From HGM12669 sp048527645 (GTDB lineage Bacteria > Bacillota > Clostridia > Oscillospirales > CAG-272), in assembly GCA_048527645.1 (NCBI GenBank), contig DBGFNI010000129.1:1-6182 (forward strand): a DNA stretch of 6,182 nt, given 5' to 3'. A model generated the notes under the pieces. The model was not told where the DNA came from, made no database searches, and worked only from the letters and a program-made list of their open reading frames with translations. The translations under genes were made by a program, and so were the position numbers. Shown here one piece after another: positions 1 to 4,518 of this stretch (within the stretch, counting starts at the first letter, position 1; every line of letters begins with the position of its first letter).

Positions 1-41
1 AAAACAAGCGTTTTTTCGGGGATTTCAGTTAAATTTTGCAT
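1..41 (-). CDS. possible start of a further leftward gene, cut off by the window edge
   Basis: Thirty-five bases after the stop of the foldase gene, on the same strand, an ATG opens a frame that stays open to the window edge and reads MQNLTEIPEKTLV. The short same-strand gap fits an operon. No convincing Shine-Dalgarno precedes the ATG (the upstream bases are AT-rich), and 13 codons are too few to identify a family. This is only a position to extend into neighbouring sequence. Confidence 0.25.
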   Translation of the reverse strand, partial: MQNLTEIPEKTLV

Positions 42-76
42 TTCTAAACAGAATATATTAATTATTTTTGCCGGAA

Positions 77-1132
77 TCAATCAAAAGCAGTCAATTCTTC
101 GTAGACGCTTTCCTCGCGCACAAGCTGCTGCTGATCGATCTTTTCCCGCAGGATCAGCTCCAGCGCCGCGGTCTGATATTCCTCCTTGAGCGAAGCAAAA
201 TCCATTTGATAATCATAGCCTGTTTTGTCGCAACGCTCTGCAACCAGGTAACCGAAAACCGTTTTTATAACCTCGCTGCTGCCGCCGATCGGGAGCGCGA
301 AGCACGCGTCCTCATACATGGGCGCGGCGGAAAAGTAACCGCGGCAGAACAGTTCTCCCTCCGCGGGTGAATTGATGTCATCGGAATATTCATCGCGCAG
401 CGTAACGAAATCCTCTCCCGCGGCAAGCCGCGCTGCAACCTCCTGCGCCCGTTTGAACGTTTGCGCGCCGTCGGCGTCCGCGCCGGGAATGAGCAGAATA
501 TGCCGACAAAGAATAAACGCATCCGACTGAAGAATCGACAGCACCTTGCTGTCATCGTCGGCAATCTCTCCGCTTGCAATATATGCCTTCAACAGCTTCT
601 CTTCCAGTTTTTCCAGCTTCGCGAGCCGTTGATACAGGTTCATGTCCATTCCGTTGCTCTCCAGCGCGCTCTCAAAGGCGCTCTGACCCCCGTAGTAAGA
701 AATTTCCTGCTCCAGCTCCGCTGTGATTTGCGATATCTCCGCGTCACTCAGCGTGACGCCGAGGGACTGTGCCAGCGCATCGAGTGCCGCGTTGCGCTGA
801 ACATAATACAGCGCAGTGTGCGCCAGAATCTCTTTCATCTCCGGATTGACAGTCCAATAATCGCTTGTTCCTTTATCATAGTTATTCTTTGCCCGATTGA
901 AATAGTACAGAAACTCGCGTTCTCCCACGGCAGTGCCGTCGATCGTGACAACTGTCCGCTCCTTCTCTGCCGGCGCTTTTTCTTCCGTTGCGGATGTCTG
1001 CTCTGTTGTGCTGCCGTCGGTTTGCGCTTCCTTGTCCTCGCCGCGCTGATCGCCGCAGCCGCTCCCTGCAAGCAATATCGCGCCCGCCAGCAAACCGGCA
1101 AGCAAGGATTGTATCTTATGACGTATTTGCAT
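77..1132 (-). CDS. parvulin-type peptidyl-prolyl cis-trans isomerase lipoprotein (PrsA/SurA-like foldase)
   Basis: This is a predicted extracytoplasmic foldase tethered to the outer face of the membrane. Residues 1-26 form a lipoprotein signal: a basic n-region, a hydrophobic run rich in Leu, Ala and Gly, and LAGSGC with the lipidated Cys at 26. A Glu/Thr/Ala-rich linker follows to about residue 58, then a helical SurA_N-like chaperone region (about 60-200) opening with VVTIDGTAV. The parvulin (rotamase) domain lies at about 206-303, with CRHILL, then GEDFVTLRDEYSDD, then FGYL. The His of CRHIL is present, but the family's usual GYH at the domain end is GYL. A charged helical tail completes 351 residues. 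GGAGG at 1142-1146 is 9 nt from the ATG at 1132 but only 3 nt from the ATG at 1138, so I prefer 1132 (1138 would add two residues). Fold and class are fairly sure; the clients are unknown. Confidence 0.85.
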   Translation of the reverse strand: MQIRHKIQSLLAGLLAGAILLAGSGCGDQRGEDKEAQTDGSTTEQTSATEEKAPAEKERTVVTIDGTAVGEREFLYYFNRAKNNYDKGTSDYWTVNPEMKEILAHTALYYVQRNAALDALAQSLGVTLSDAEISQITAELEQEISYYGGQSAFESALESNGMDMNLYQRLAKLEKLEEKLLKAYIASGEIADDDSKVLSILQSDAFILCRHILLIPGADADGAQTFKRAQEVAARLAAGEDFVTLRDEYSDDINSPAEGELFCRGYFSAAPMYEDACFALPIGGSSEVIKTVFGYLVAERCDKTGYDYQMDFASLKEEYQTAALELILREKIDQQQLVREESVYEELTAFD

Positions 1133-1141
1133 GGTCATGAT

Positions 1142-1146
1142 CCTCC
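1142..1146 (-). promoter_or_regulatory. ribosome binding site (GGAGG) that decides the foldase start
   Basis: On the minus strand a perfect GGAGG lies 9 nt before ATG 1132 and 3 nt before ATG 1138. Normal spacing favours the inner ATG. Confidence 0.75.
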
Positions 1147-1178
1147 GAAATCTAGTCTCATACCGACAGTTTAACAGG

Positions 1179-1184
1179 ATTATA
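1179..1184 (-). promoter_or_regulatory. probable -10 element for the foldase gene
   Basis: The minus strand reads TATAAT here, about 46 bases upstream of the preferred start. No good -35 is visible 16-18 bases further upstream: that stretch is A-rich, and the nearest TTGAAA is 27 bases away. The -10 is exact but the promoter as a whole is only moderately supported. Confidence 0.4.
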
Positions 1185-1237
1185 TGTCTGATATGTGATA
1201 TTTTTTTGAAATTTCAAAGACAGTCCTGCGCATATGA

Positions 1238-1267
1238 TTGACATTTCCACTGCGCATGGGGTATAAT
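1238..1267 (+). promoter_or_regulatory. sigma-A-type promoter for the rpe transcript
   Basis: TTGACA at 1238-1243 and TATAAT at 1262-1267 are both exact consensus, separated by 18 bases. Transcription should begin near 1274, giving rpe an unusually long leader of about 245 nt. It is the strongest promoter in the window. Confidence 0.8.
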
Positions 1268-1273
1268 GAAAGA

Positions 1274-1517
1274 AACATGCCCCTGCCGCAGCAGAGGCAT
1301 GTATCCGAAGATGCTTCGGGTATTATTCCGATCGCATACGATCTATGCACAAGCGCGCGGCCGCGGACGTCAATCATCGGATGCCGTTCTTTTTTCTTCC
1401 CTTCCGTGACCGGCGCGCTGAATATTTGAATCAGGTTGCTTCCCTCAGTTTCAGCATATGACCGCCGCGCCTGTTTCGACACAATTCGTACAACATATCA
1501 ACGAAAGGTCCCGTGCC
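1274..1517 (+). promoter_or_regulatory. long structured 5' leader of rpe, or a small RNA read from the same promoter
   Basis: The leader holds consecutive hairpins. The first is CATGCC/GGCATG (1276-1281 with 1296-1301), stacked on CTGC/GCAG with a CGCA loop. The second is CCGAAG/CTTCGG (1305-1310 with 1314-1319). After these come two mutually exclusive stems: GATCG/CGATC (1330-1334 with 1339-1343) and GCATA/TATGC (1334-1338 with 1344-1348). TCCGAT (1327-1332) can also pair with ATCGGA (1376-1381). A run of six T (1390-1395) follows about 120 nt after the predicted start. I see no T-box, TPP, SAM or other riboswitch signature that I know. It could be an unassigned cis-regulator, a separate RNA of about 120 nt with a weak terminator, or simply a long leader. 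Confidence 0.4.
1503..1508 (+). promoter_or_regulatory. ribosome binding site (GAAAGG) that fixes the rpe start
   Basis: GAAAGG lies 9 nt before the ATG at 1518. The upstream in-frame ATG at 1458 has no such site and would add 20 residues not found in the family. Confidence 0.7.
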
Positions 1518-2207
1518 ATGTCAATCATCATCTCCCCTTCTATTCTTGCCGCTGACCTCAGCCGCCTGGGCGAGGAAATCAACACCGTTGCCGCTGCCGG
1601 CGCGGAATATCTTCATATTGATGTCATGGACGGCAATTTTGTGCCGAATATTTCTTTCGGTCAGCCGCTGATCTCATCCTTGCGCCCGAAAACCGGCATA
1701 TGCTTCGATGTGCACCTGATGATTCGCGAACCGCAGCGATATTTGGAAGATTTCAAGCGTTGCGGCGCTGATCTGCTGACCGTGCATCTGGAAAGCACGC
1801 AAGACCCCGCCGCGGCACTGCAGCAAATCAGACGTCTGGGCATGAAGGCAGGGCTGTCGATTAAGCCAACCACTGATCCGCAATGCGTCGAATCGCTTCT
1901 GCCGCTGTGCGATATGGTTTTGGTGATGACCGTTGAGCCGGGCTTTGGCGCGCAGCGTCTGATCCCGCATACGCTGGATTCCGTTGAAAGTATTTACAAG
2001 ATGATACAACGGCAAAAGCGAAAGATTGATCTTGAGGTTGACGGCGGCATTAATCCCGAAAACATCCATCTTGCCGCGCAGCGCGGCGCAAATGTTTTTG
2101 TGGCAGGCTCCGCCGTATTCGGCGCCGCCGACAAAGCGGAAACGATTCGCTTGCTGCGTGCGCGCGCACAAAATGCTTATCCGAACGAAACGGCAGGTGA
2201 AGCGTAA
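1518..2207 (+). CDS. rpe: ribulose-phosphate 3-epimerase
   Basis: This cytosolic enzyme interconverts D-ribulose 5-phosphate and D-xylulose 5-phosphate in the non-oxidative pentose phosphate pathway. The 229-residue TIM barrel has normal family length. Family landmarks run in order: SPSILAADL (6-14), HIDVMDGNFVPN (33-44), DVHLMI (64-69), VHLES, EPGFG (140-144), EVDGGI (173-178) and FVAGSAVFG near the end. The metal ligands and catalytic acids expected in the family are visible as His33, Asp35, His66 and Asp175. Two phosphate/loop motifs differ from the common form: IKPTTD in place of NPATP, and GFGA in place of GFGG. Both look tolerable. ATG 1518 is chosen because GAAAGG is well placed and SPSIL is normally near the N-terminus. 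The stop overlaps the next start (TAATG). Identity is secure. Confidence 0.96.
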   Translation: MSIIISPSILAADLSRLGEEINTVAAAGAEYLHIDVMDGNFVPNISFGQPLISSLRPKTGICFDVHLMIREPQRYLEDFKRCGADLLTVHLESTQDPAAALQQIRRLGMKAGLSIKPTTDPQCVESLLPLCDMVLVMTVEPGFGAQRLIPHTLDSVESIYKMIQRQKRKIDLEVDGGINPENIHLAAQRGANVFVAGSAVFGAADKAETIRLLRARAQNAYPNETAGEA

Positions 2208-2956
2208 TGAAAAAAGCAAATAAAGAAGATGTCACCACGCAAGAGCCGGTATCCGCACACACCGCAAACGCCGAAGCGCCGCGCGTTTTTGTGCGCTATC
2301 TGCGCACAGTGTGCGTCGTTTTCACAGTGCTGACCGGCTTGTTTTTTGTCCTGTATGTTTGCTTTTCTCAAACGCAGCATCCCTTTCTTGAATCCTTCTC
2401 CTTCCGTGCGGTCGCCGGTCTGCTGATTGCCGCCTGTCTGCTTGCTTTCCTGTTCTGCCTGCCATCCCTCATTCGAAAAAGCAAACCGAAAAAAAGAAAA
2501 CCGGCATTTTTCCGGTTTTTAGAGGCTGTTTGTGCGGTCAGCGCCGTTCTGATTCTCTTTTTTGCACTGCTCGGCTTTTTCTATCTGGATTACGCCGAGG
2601 TCAACCAACTGAATGTTACGCAGGAAATCACCAATATTTATCTGATCGGCGTCTGTGCAAAGCTGTATCTTGCCATTCTGTTCTTTTCTCTTGCGGAATG
2701 TGTCATCGGTCTGGTGTTCCGCGCCGTGCTGCTTCACCCCTTTGTCAAGCTGCTGATCCACTTTATCGGCACGGCGACAGCAGGCGCGCTGATCGAAATG
2801 TTTTGGTGCAAGGGCATAGGCTCGGCCGAAATTTGGGGCTACACTGCGCTGATCTACGGTATGCTCTATACCATCGGCGGCGCCGCCTATCTGCTGTGGG
2901 AAAAGCTCCACAACGAGAAAAAGGAGCAGGAGGAATATCGCACCCTGTACCGATAA
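2207..2956 (+). CDS. polytopic membrane protein of unknown function
   Basis: I do not recognise a family for this 249-residue protein. It has a polar N-terminus of about 30 residues and then hydrophobic segments at about 33-53, 68-89, 104-127, 146-176 (one long or two short), 180-199 and 210-231, consistent with six helices. A basic loop, RKSKPKKRK (about 90-98), lies between helices two and three and is probably cytoplasmic. The charged C-terminus is rich in Glu and Lys. The start overlaps the rpe stop by one base (TAATG) and AGGTGA (2195-2200) sits 6 nt ahead, so the two genes are almost certainly co-transcribed and translationally coupled. Operon partnership with rpe need not mean a shared pathway. 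No terminator is visible after its stop; the facing gene ends 12 bases away. Confidence 0.8.
   Translation: MKKANKEDVTTQEPVSAHTANAEAPRVFVRYLRTVCVVFTVLTGLFFVLYVCFSQTQHPFLESFSFRAVAGLLIAACLLAFLFCLPSLIRKSKPKKRKPAFFRFLEAVCAVSAVLILFFALLGFFYLDYAEVNQLNVTQEITNIYLIGVCAKLYLAILFFSLAECVIGLVFRAVLLHPFVKLLIHFIGTATAGALIEMFWCKGIGSAEIWGYTALIYGMLYTIGGAAYLLWEKLHNEKKEQEEYRTLYR
2497..2520 (+). other. terminator-like hairpin inside the membrane-protein gene
   Basis: AAAACCGG (2497-2504) and CCGGTTTT (2512-2519) form a perfect 8-bp stem with a 7-base loop, ending in five T (2516-2520) on the plus strand and in T-rich sequence on the minus strand. It lies within codons 97-105, which encode the end of a basic loop. 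It resembles a weak intrinsic terminator, but an AT-rich coding stretch could form it by chance. Confidence 0.35.
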
Positions 2957-2968
2957 CAGCCCTTTGCT

Positions 2969-4051
2969 TCAAATACAGTACAAATTCAAATCCCACGCCG
3001 GCACATACGGAAAACGCCTGATATAGAGGCGGTAGGTCGGATCAATTTCGCGGATCAGCCGCGGCAGTTCAATCAGATCCTCCGTGCGGTGGTAAAGCGA
3101 AACCAAAAGTGCCGGATGATGCTGCCGAATCGTTTGCGCGCTGCCGCGCAGCGCTTTCGCTTCACTGCCCTCCACATCGTATTTGATATAGTCCACACAT
3201 GCCCCTGCAAGCAGCGTATCCAGACATGCTGTTTGCACGGGGCGTTTTTTTGTATTTTTTCCGAGTAAAAAAGCCGCCTCTTCTGCCGTCGCACTGCGGC
3301 TGCCATCAGCAGAAAAGTTCCAAGCGCCGTCCGTGTCCCACGCGGCTGCCTGTGAAAGCGAGAATTCCACCTGCGGCACCCCGGCGCAGAAATTTTCGAG
3401 CTTTTTGAAATTACGCGGGTCAGGCTCCATTGCAACCGCGCGCTTCAGCTGCGGCGATTTTTTCAACTGACGGCGCACCGTGTCGCCGTTATACGCGCCC
3501 AAATCCGCATAAGAGGTAAATCTCTGCGGACAAAGCAGCGCATCCTCCTCCTCGTCTGTGCACTGTGCCATTTGTAAATATCGCAGCCGACCGGATAACT
3601 TGTAGGAGACGACATTTTCAAATATTTCGCGGGACCGCGTATCTTCGAGCATCTGATATGTTTCTTCCAGCTCCGCACGGTGGCGCGCAAAATAAGCGCT
3701 GTCAAACAGCTCGCCGCCGCACACAGGCACATCAGGCACAACCAAATCAAAATCCCGATCCAGCTGATCAAACCGTTCCAGCAATTCCGGCAGCGCCGAT
3801 GCAAAGGAAAGAACAATCACAAATTCATCGTATTTTTCCCGCACCTCCGAAAAGGACAGCACGCGCTTGCCGTGAAAGCTGTGACCGCGCACAAAGCCGT
3901 CGCTGGCAAAAAAATCCGCCGGGCAGAGGCCGAAACGCTCCATGACCGAAATGATTTTATCCGCGCCGTTTCCCATGCCGTACAGCACGATCGGCTTTTT
4001 ACAGTTTTGTAAATACTGCCAAACATCAAGACCGGAATACAACGCCATCAT
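2969..4051 (-). CDS. FkbM-family SAM-dependent methyltransferase with an N-terminal Rossmann-like domain
   Basis: This is a predicted cytosolic S-adenosylmethionine-dependent O-methyltransferase of the FkbM family, whose members often modify sugars or polyketides; the substrate here is unknown. Residues about 18-130 form a Rossmann-like unit opening with IVLYGMGNGADKII (21-34). The methyltransferase domain starts with motif I, DLGAYNGDT (183-191), followed by MEPDPRN (about 208-214), then DYIKYDVEGSE (287-297). Near the C-terminus come SLYHRTEDL (about 318-326) and a Tyr/Arg-rich LYIRRFPY ending, a typical FkbM tail. Total length is 360 residues. The start is bounded by an in-frame stop at 4058-4060. 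GGGAG (4052-4056) abuts ATG 4051, is 3 nt from ATG 4048 and 9 nt from TTG 4042, so the true start is uncertain by up to three codons. The gene is convergent with the rpe operon and stands alone, with no sugar-locus neighbours here. Confidence 0.87.
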   Translation of the reverse strand: MMALYSGLDVWQYLQNCKKPIVLYGMGNGADKIISVMERFGLCPADFFASDGFVRGHSFHGKRVLSFSEVREKYDEFVIVLSFASALPELLERFDQLDRDFDLVVPDVPVCGGELFDSAYFARHRAELEETYQMLEDTRSREIFENVVSYKLSGRLRYLQMAQCTDEEEDALLCPQRFTSYADLGAYNGDTVRRQLKKSPQLKRAVAMEPDPRNFKKLENFCAGVPQVEFSLSQAAAWDTDGAWNFSADGSRSATAEEAAFLLGKNTKKRPVQTACLDTLLAGACVDYIKYDVEGSEAKALRGSAQTIRQHHPALLVSLYHRTEDLIELPRLIREIDPTYRLYIRRFPYVPAWDLNLYCI

Positions 4052-4106
4052 CTCCCATCACAAGTCAAAACCGAAAAACAAGCGCCAAAGCAACAAATTC
4101 ACCTTG

Positions 4107-4136
4107 AAAAAAGCAAGTCGCACAGACTTGCTTTTT
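4107..4136 (-). terminator. perfect 12-bp intrinsic terminator hairpin upstream of the FkbM gene
   Basis: AAAAAGCAAGTC (4108-4119) and GACTTGCTTTTT (4125-4136) pair perfectly around a GCACA loop. Leftward, the stem ends in six T (complement of 4107-4112); rightward it ends in five T, so it could work both ways. It is far from the defence operon's own terminator. It lies 56 bases before the FkbM start, which makes it a candidate attenuator or the end of a short RNA rather than a simple gene end. Confidence 0.7.
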
Positions 4137-4199
4137 GTAAAACAGCATGAAATAAGATGCCTTTGCAAAATTCTGATTTAGACTTGAACTGCATATTGA
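4107..4199 (-). ncRNA. candidate small RNA or attenuated leader, about 93 nt
   Basis: A leftward extended -10 (TGATATAAT, complement of 4206-4214) would start a transcript near 4199, and the perfect terminator hairpin would end it near 4107. The 31-codon frame inside it (4099-4194) lacks a Shine-Dalgarno, so a non-coding product is more likely. No known RNA family is recognised, and the -35 region is poor. Confidence 0.3.
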
Positions 4200-4205
4200 T
4201 AGTTG

Positions 4206-4214
4206 ATTATATCA
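4206..4214 (-). promoter_or_regulatory. leftward extended -10 promoter element, copy 1
   Basis: The minus strand reads TGATATAAT, an exact TATAAT with the TG extension. No recognisable -35 lies 17 bases upstream. It is part of an 11-base direct repeat shared with 4342-4352. Confidence 0.4.
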
Positions 4215-4220
4215 TAAAAG

Positions 4221-4275
4221 CAAGGCGAAGCCTTGTAAGGTGCGACAGCACCAATTAAAATGCAACGCATTTTAA
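4221..4275. other. array of three closely packed short hairpins
   Basis: Three perfect stem-loops follow one another 2-3 bases apart: CAAGGC-GAA-GCCTTG (4221-4235), GGTGC-GACA-GCACC (4239-4252) and TTAAAATGC-AAC-GCATTTTAA (4255-4275). The stems are unrelated in sequence, with loops of three or four bases. None is followed by a clear T-run, so they are not terminators. They could be RNA or single-stranded DNA structures. Confidence 0.7.
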
Positions 4276-4286
4276 CTTTTAGTCAT
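4272..4286 (-). CDS. four-codon minigene (MTKS) with a good ribosome binding site
   Basis: On the minus strand GGAG (complement of 4295-4298) is followed 8 nt later by ATG ACT AAA AGT TAA. It sits directly after the long hairpin and about 50 nt from the predicted start site of the copy-2 promoter. It could be a regulatory leader peptide or the remnant 5' end of a lost gene. Translation is unproven. Confidence 0.25.
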   Translation of the reverse strand: MTKS

Positions 4287-4297
4287 TCAATGTTCTC

Positions 4298-4334
4298 CGA
4301 AATAGTTTAAATCTTTGATTTAGTAACTATTTCG
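4298..4334. other. long hairpin with a two-base bulge
   Basis: CGAAATAGTT (4298-4307) pairs with AACTATTTCG (4325-4334). Inside it, TAAATC (4308-4313) pairs with GATTTA (4317-4322) around a TTT loop, leaving only GT (4323-4324) unpaired. That gives a 16-bp stem. Reading leftward it would be the very 5' end of a transcript from the copy-2 promoter and would end against the GGAG site of the minigene. Confidence 0.7.
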
Positions 4335-4341
4335 TGAGGTT

Positions 4342-4370
4342 ATTATATCATATTCCCATAGAAAAAGCAA
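4342..4370 (-). promoter_or_regulatory. leftward promoter, copy 2
   Basis: On the minus strand TTGCTT (4365-4370) and TATAAT (4342-4347) are 17 bases apart, with a TG extension to the -10. Initiation is expected near 4335, just before the long hairpin. The next complete gene in that direction is the FkbM methyltransferase about 285 bases away, with the perfect terminator hairpin in between. Confidence 0.5.
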
Positions 4371-4468
4371 GGAAAAGAAAAAACGCCCGGCACTCCGGCA
4401 TTCTGATTTGTAAAAGATCATCTGTTAAGAGCCGTGCAGTTAAGGACAGTACGGTAATACAAAAATAA

Positions 4469-4508
4469 CACAAAAAACGCCGACACGAGAGTGTCGGCGT
4501 TTTTTGTG
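4469..4508 (-). terminator. intrinsic terminator of the methyltransferase/DUF262-HNH operon
   Basis: A perfect 18-bp inverted repeat (4469-4486 with 4491-4508) has the GC core CGCCGACAC/GTGTCGGCG, a GAGA loop and six T on either strand. It begins 11 bases after the DUF262-HNH stop. Its symmetry would also stop rightward transcription from reading into the operon as antisense. Confidence 0.93.
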
Positions 4509-4518
4509 CTTAAATCAT

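Larger units (their letters stand above)
4206..4352. repeat. 147-base candidate small repeat element bounded by direct repeats
   Basis: The 11-mer ATTATATCATA occurs at 4206-4216 and again at 4342-4352. Each copy also has AAAAGCAAGG to its right (4216-4225 and 4363-4372), separated from the 11-mer by 10 extra bases in the second copy only. Four hairpins lie between the copies. The layout resembles a small non-autonomous mobile or REP-like intergenic element, but only one copy is in the window, so this is inference. Confidence 0.4.
4052..4518. other. gene-free AT-rich intergenic region with dense leftward signals
   Basis: These 467 bases hold no convincing protein gene. Reading leftward they carry the operon terminator (4469-4508), an unassigned stretch with a loose CCGTGC/GTACGG inverted repeat (4432-4437 with 4449-4454), a promoter block, a long hairpin, a Shine-Dalgarno with a four-codon minigene, three hairpins, a second -10 block, and a terminator hairpin close to the FkbM start. 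GC content changes from about 55% on the left to about 40-43% on the right across this stretch, so it probably marks the edge of an acquired segment. Confidence 0.6.

Noticed and set aside
461..1174. 237-codon open frame on the plus strand
   Set aside because: It is antisense to the well-supported foldase gene, and its composition is rich in Cys, Leu and Arg as expected of a shadow frame.
1180..1482. 100-codon open frame on the minus strand in the foldase/rpe intergenic region
   Set aside because: No ribosome binding site, no recognisable family, and it runs antisense through an exact-consensus rightward promoter and its hairpins.
1458..1517. 20-codon N-terminal extension of rpe
   Set aside because: ATG 1458 has no ribosome binding site and the extra residues have no counterpart in the family; GAAAGG supports 1518.
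4099..4194. 31-codon minus-strand frame beginning MQFKSKSEF
   Set aside because: There is no Shine-Dalgarno before its ATG and it runs through the perfect terminator hairpin. It is kept only as part of a candidate non-coding RNA.
4206..4352. CRISPR array, prompted by repeated short units
   Set aside because: The hairpins differ in sequence, there are no regular spacers, and only one 11-mer is repeated, twice.
4378..4403. second terminator on the minus strand (CCGG-AGTG-CCGG followed by six T)
   Set aside because: The stem is only 4 bp and it lies more than 60 bases beyond the perfect operon terminator. It is probably chance.
4170..4409. 10-base direct repeat ATTCTGATTT (4170-4179 and 4400-4409) as attachment sites
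   Set aside because: It is short, AT-rich and has no integrase gene in view; chance is likely in this composition.
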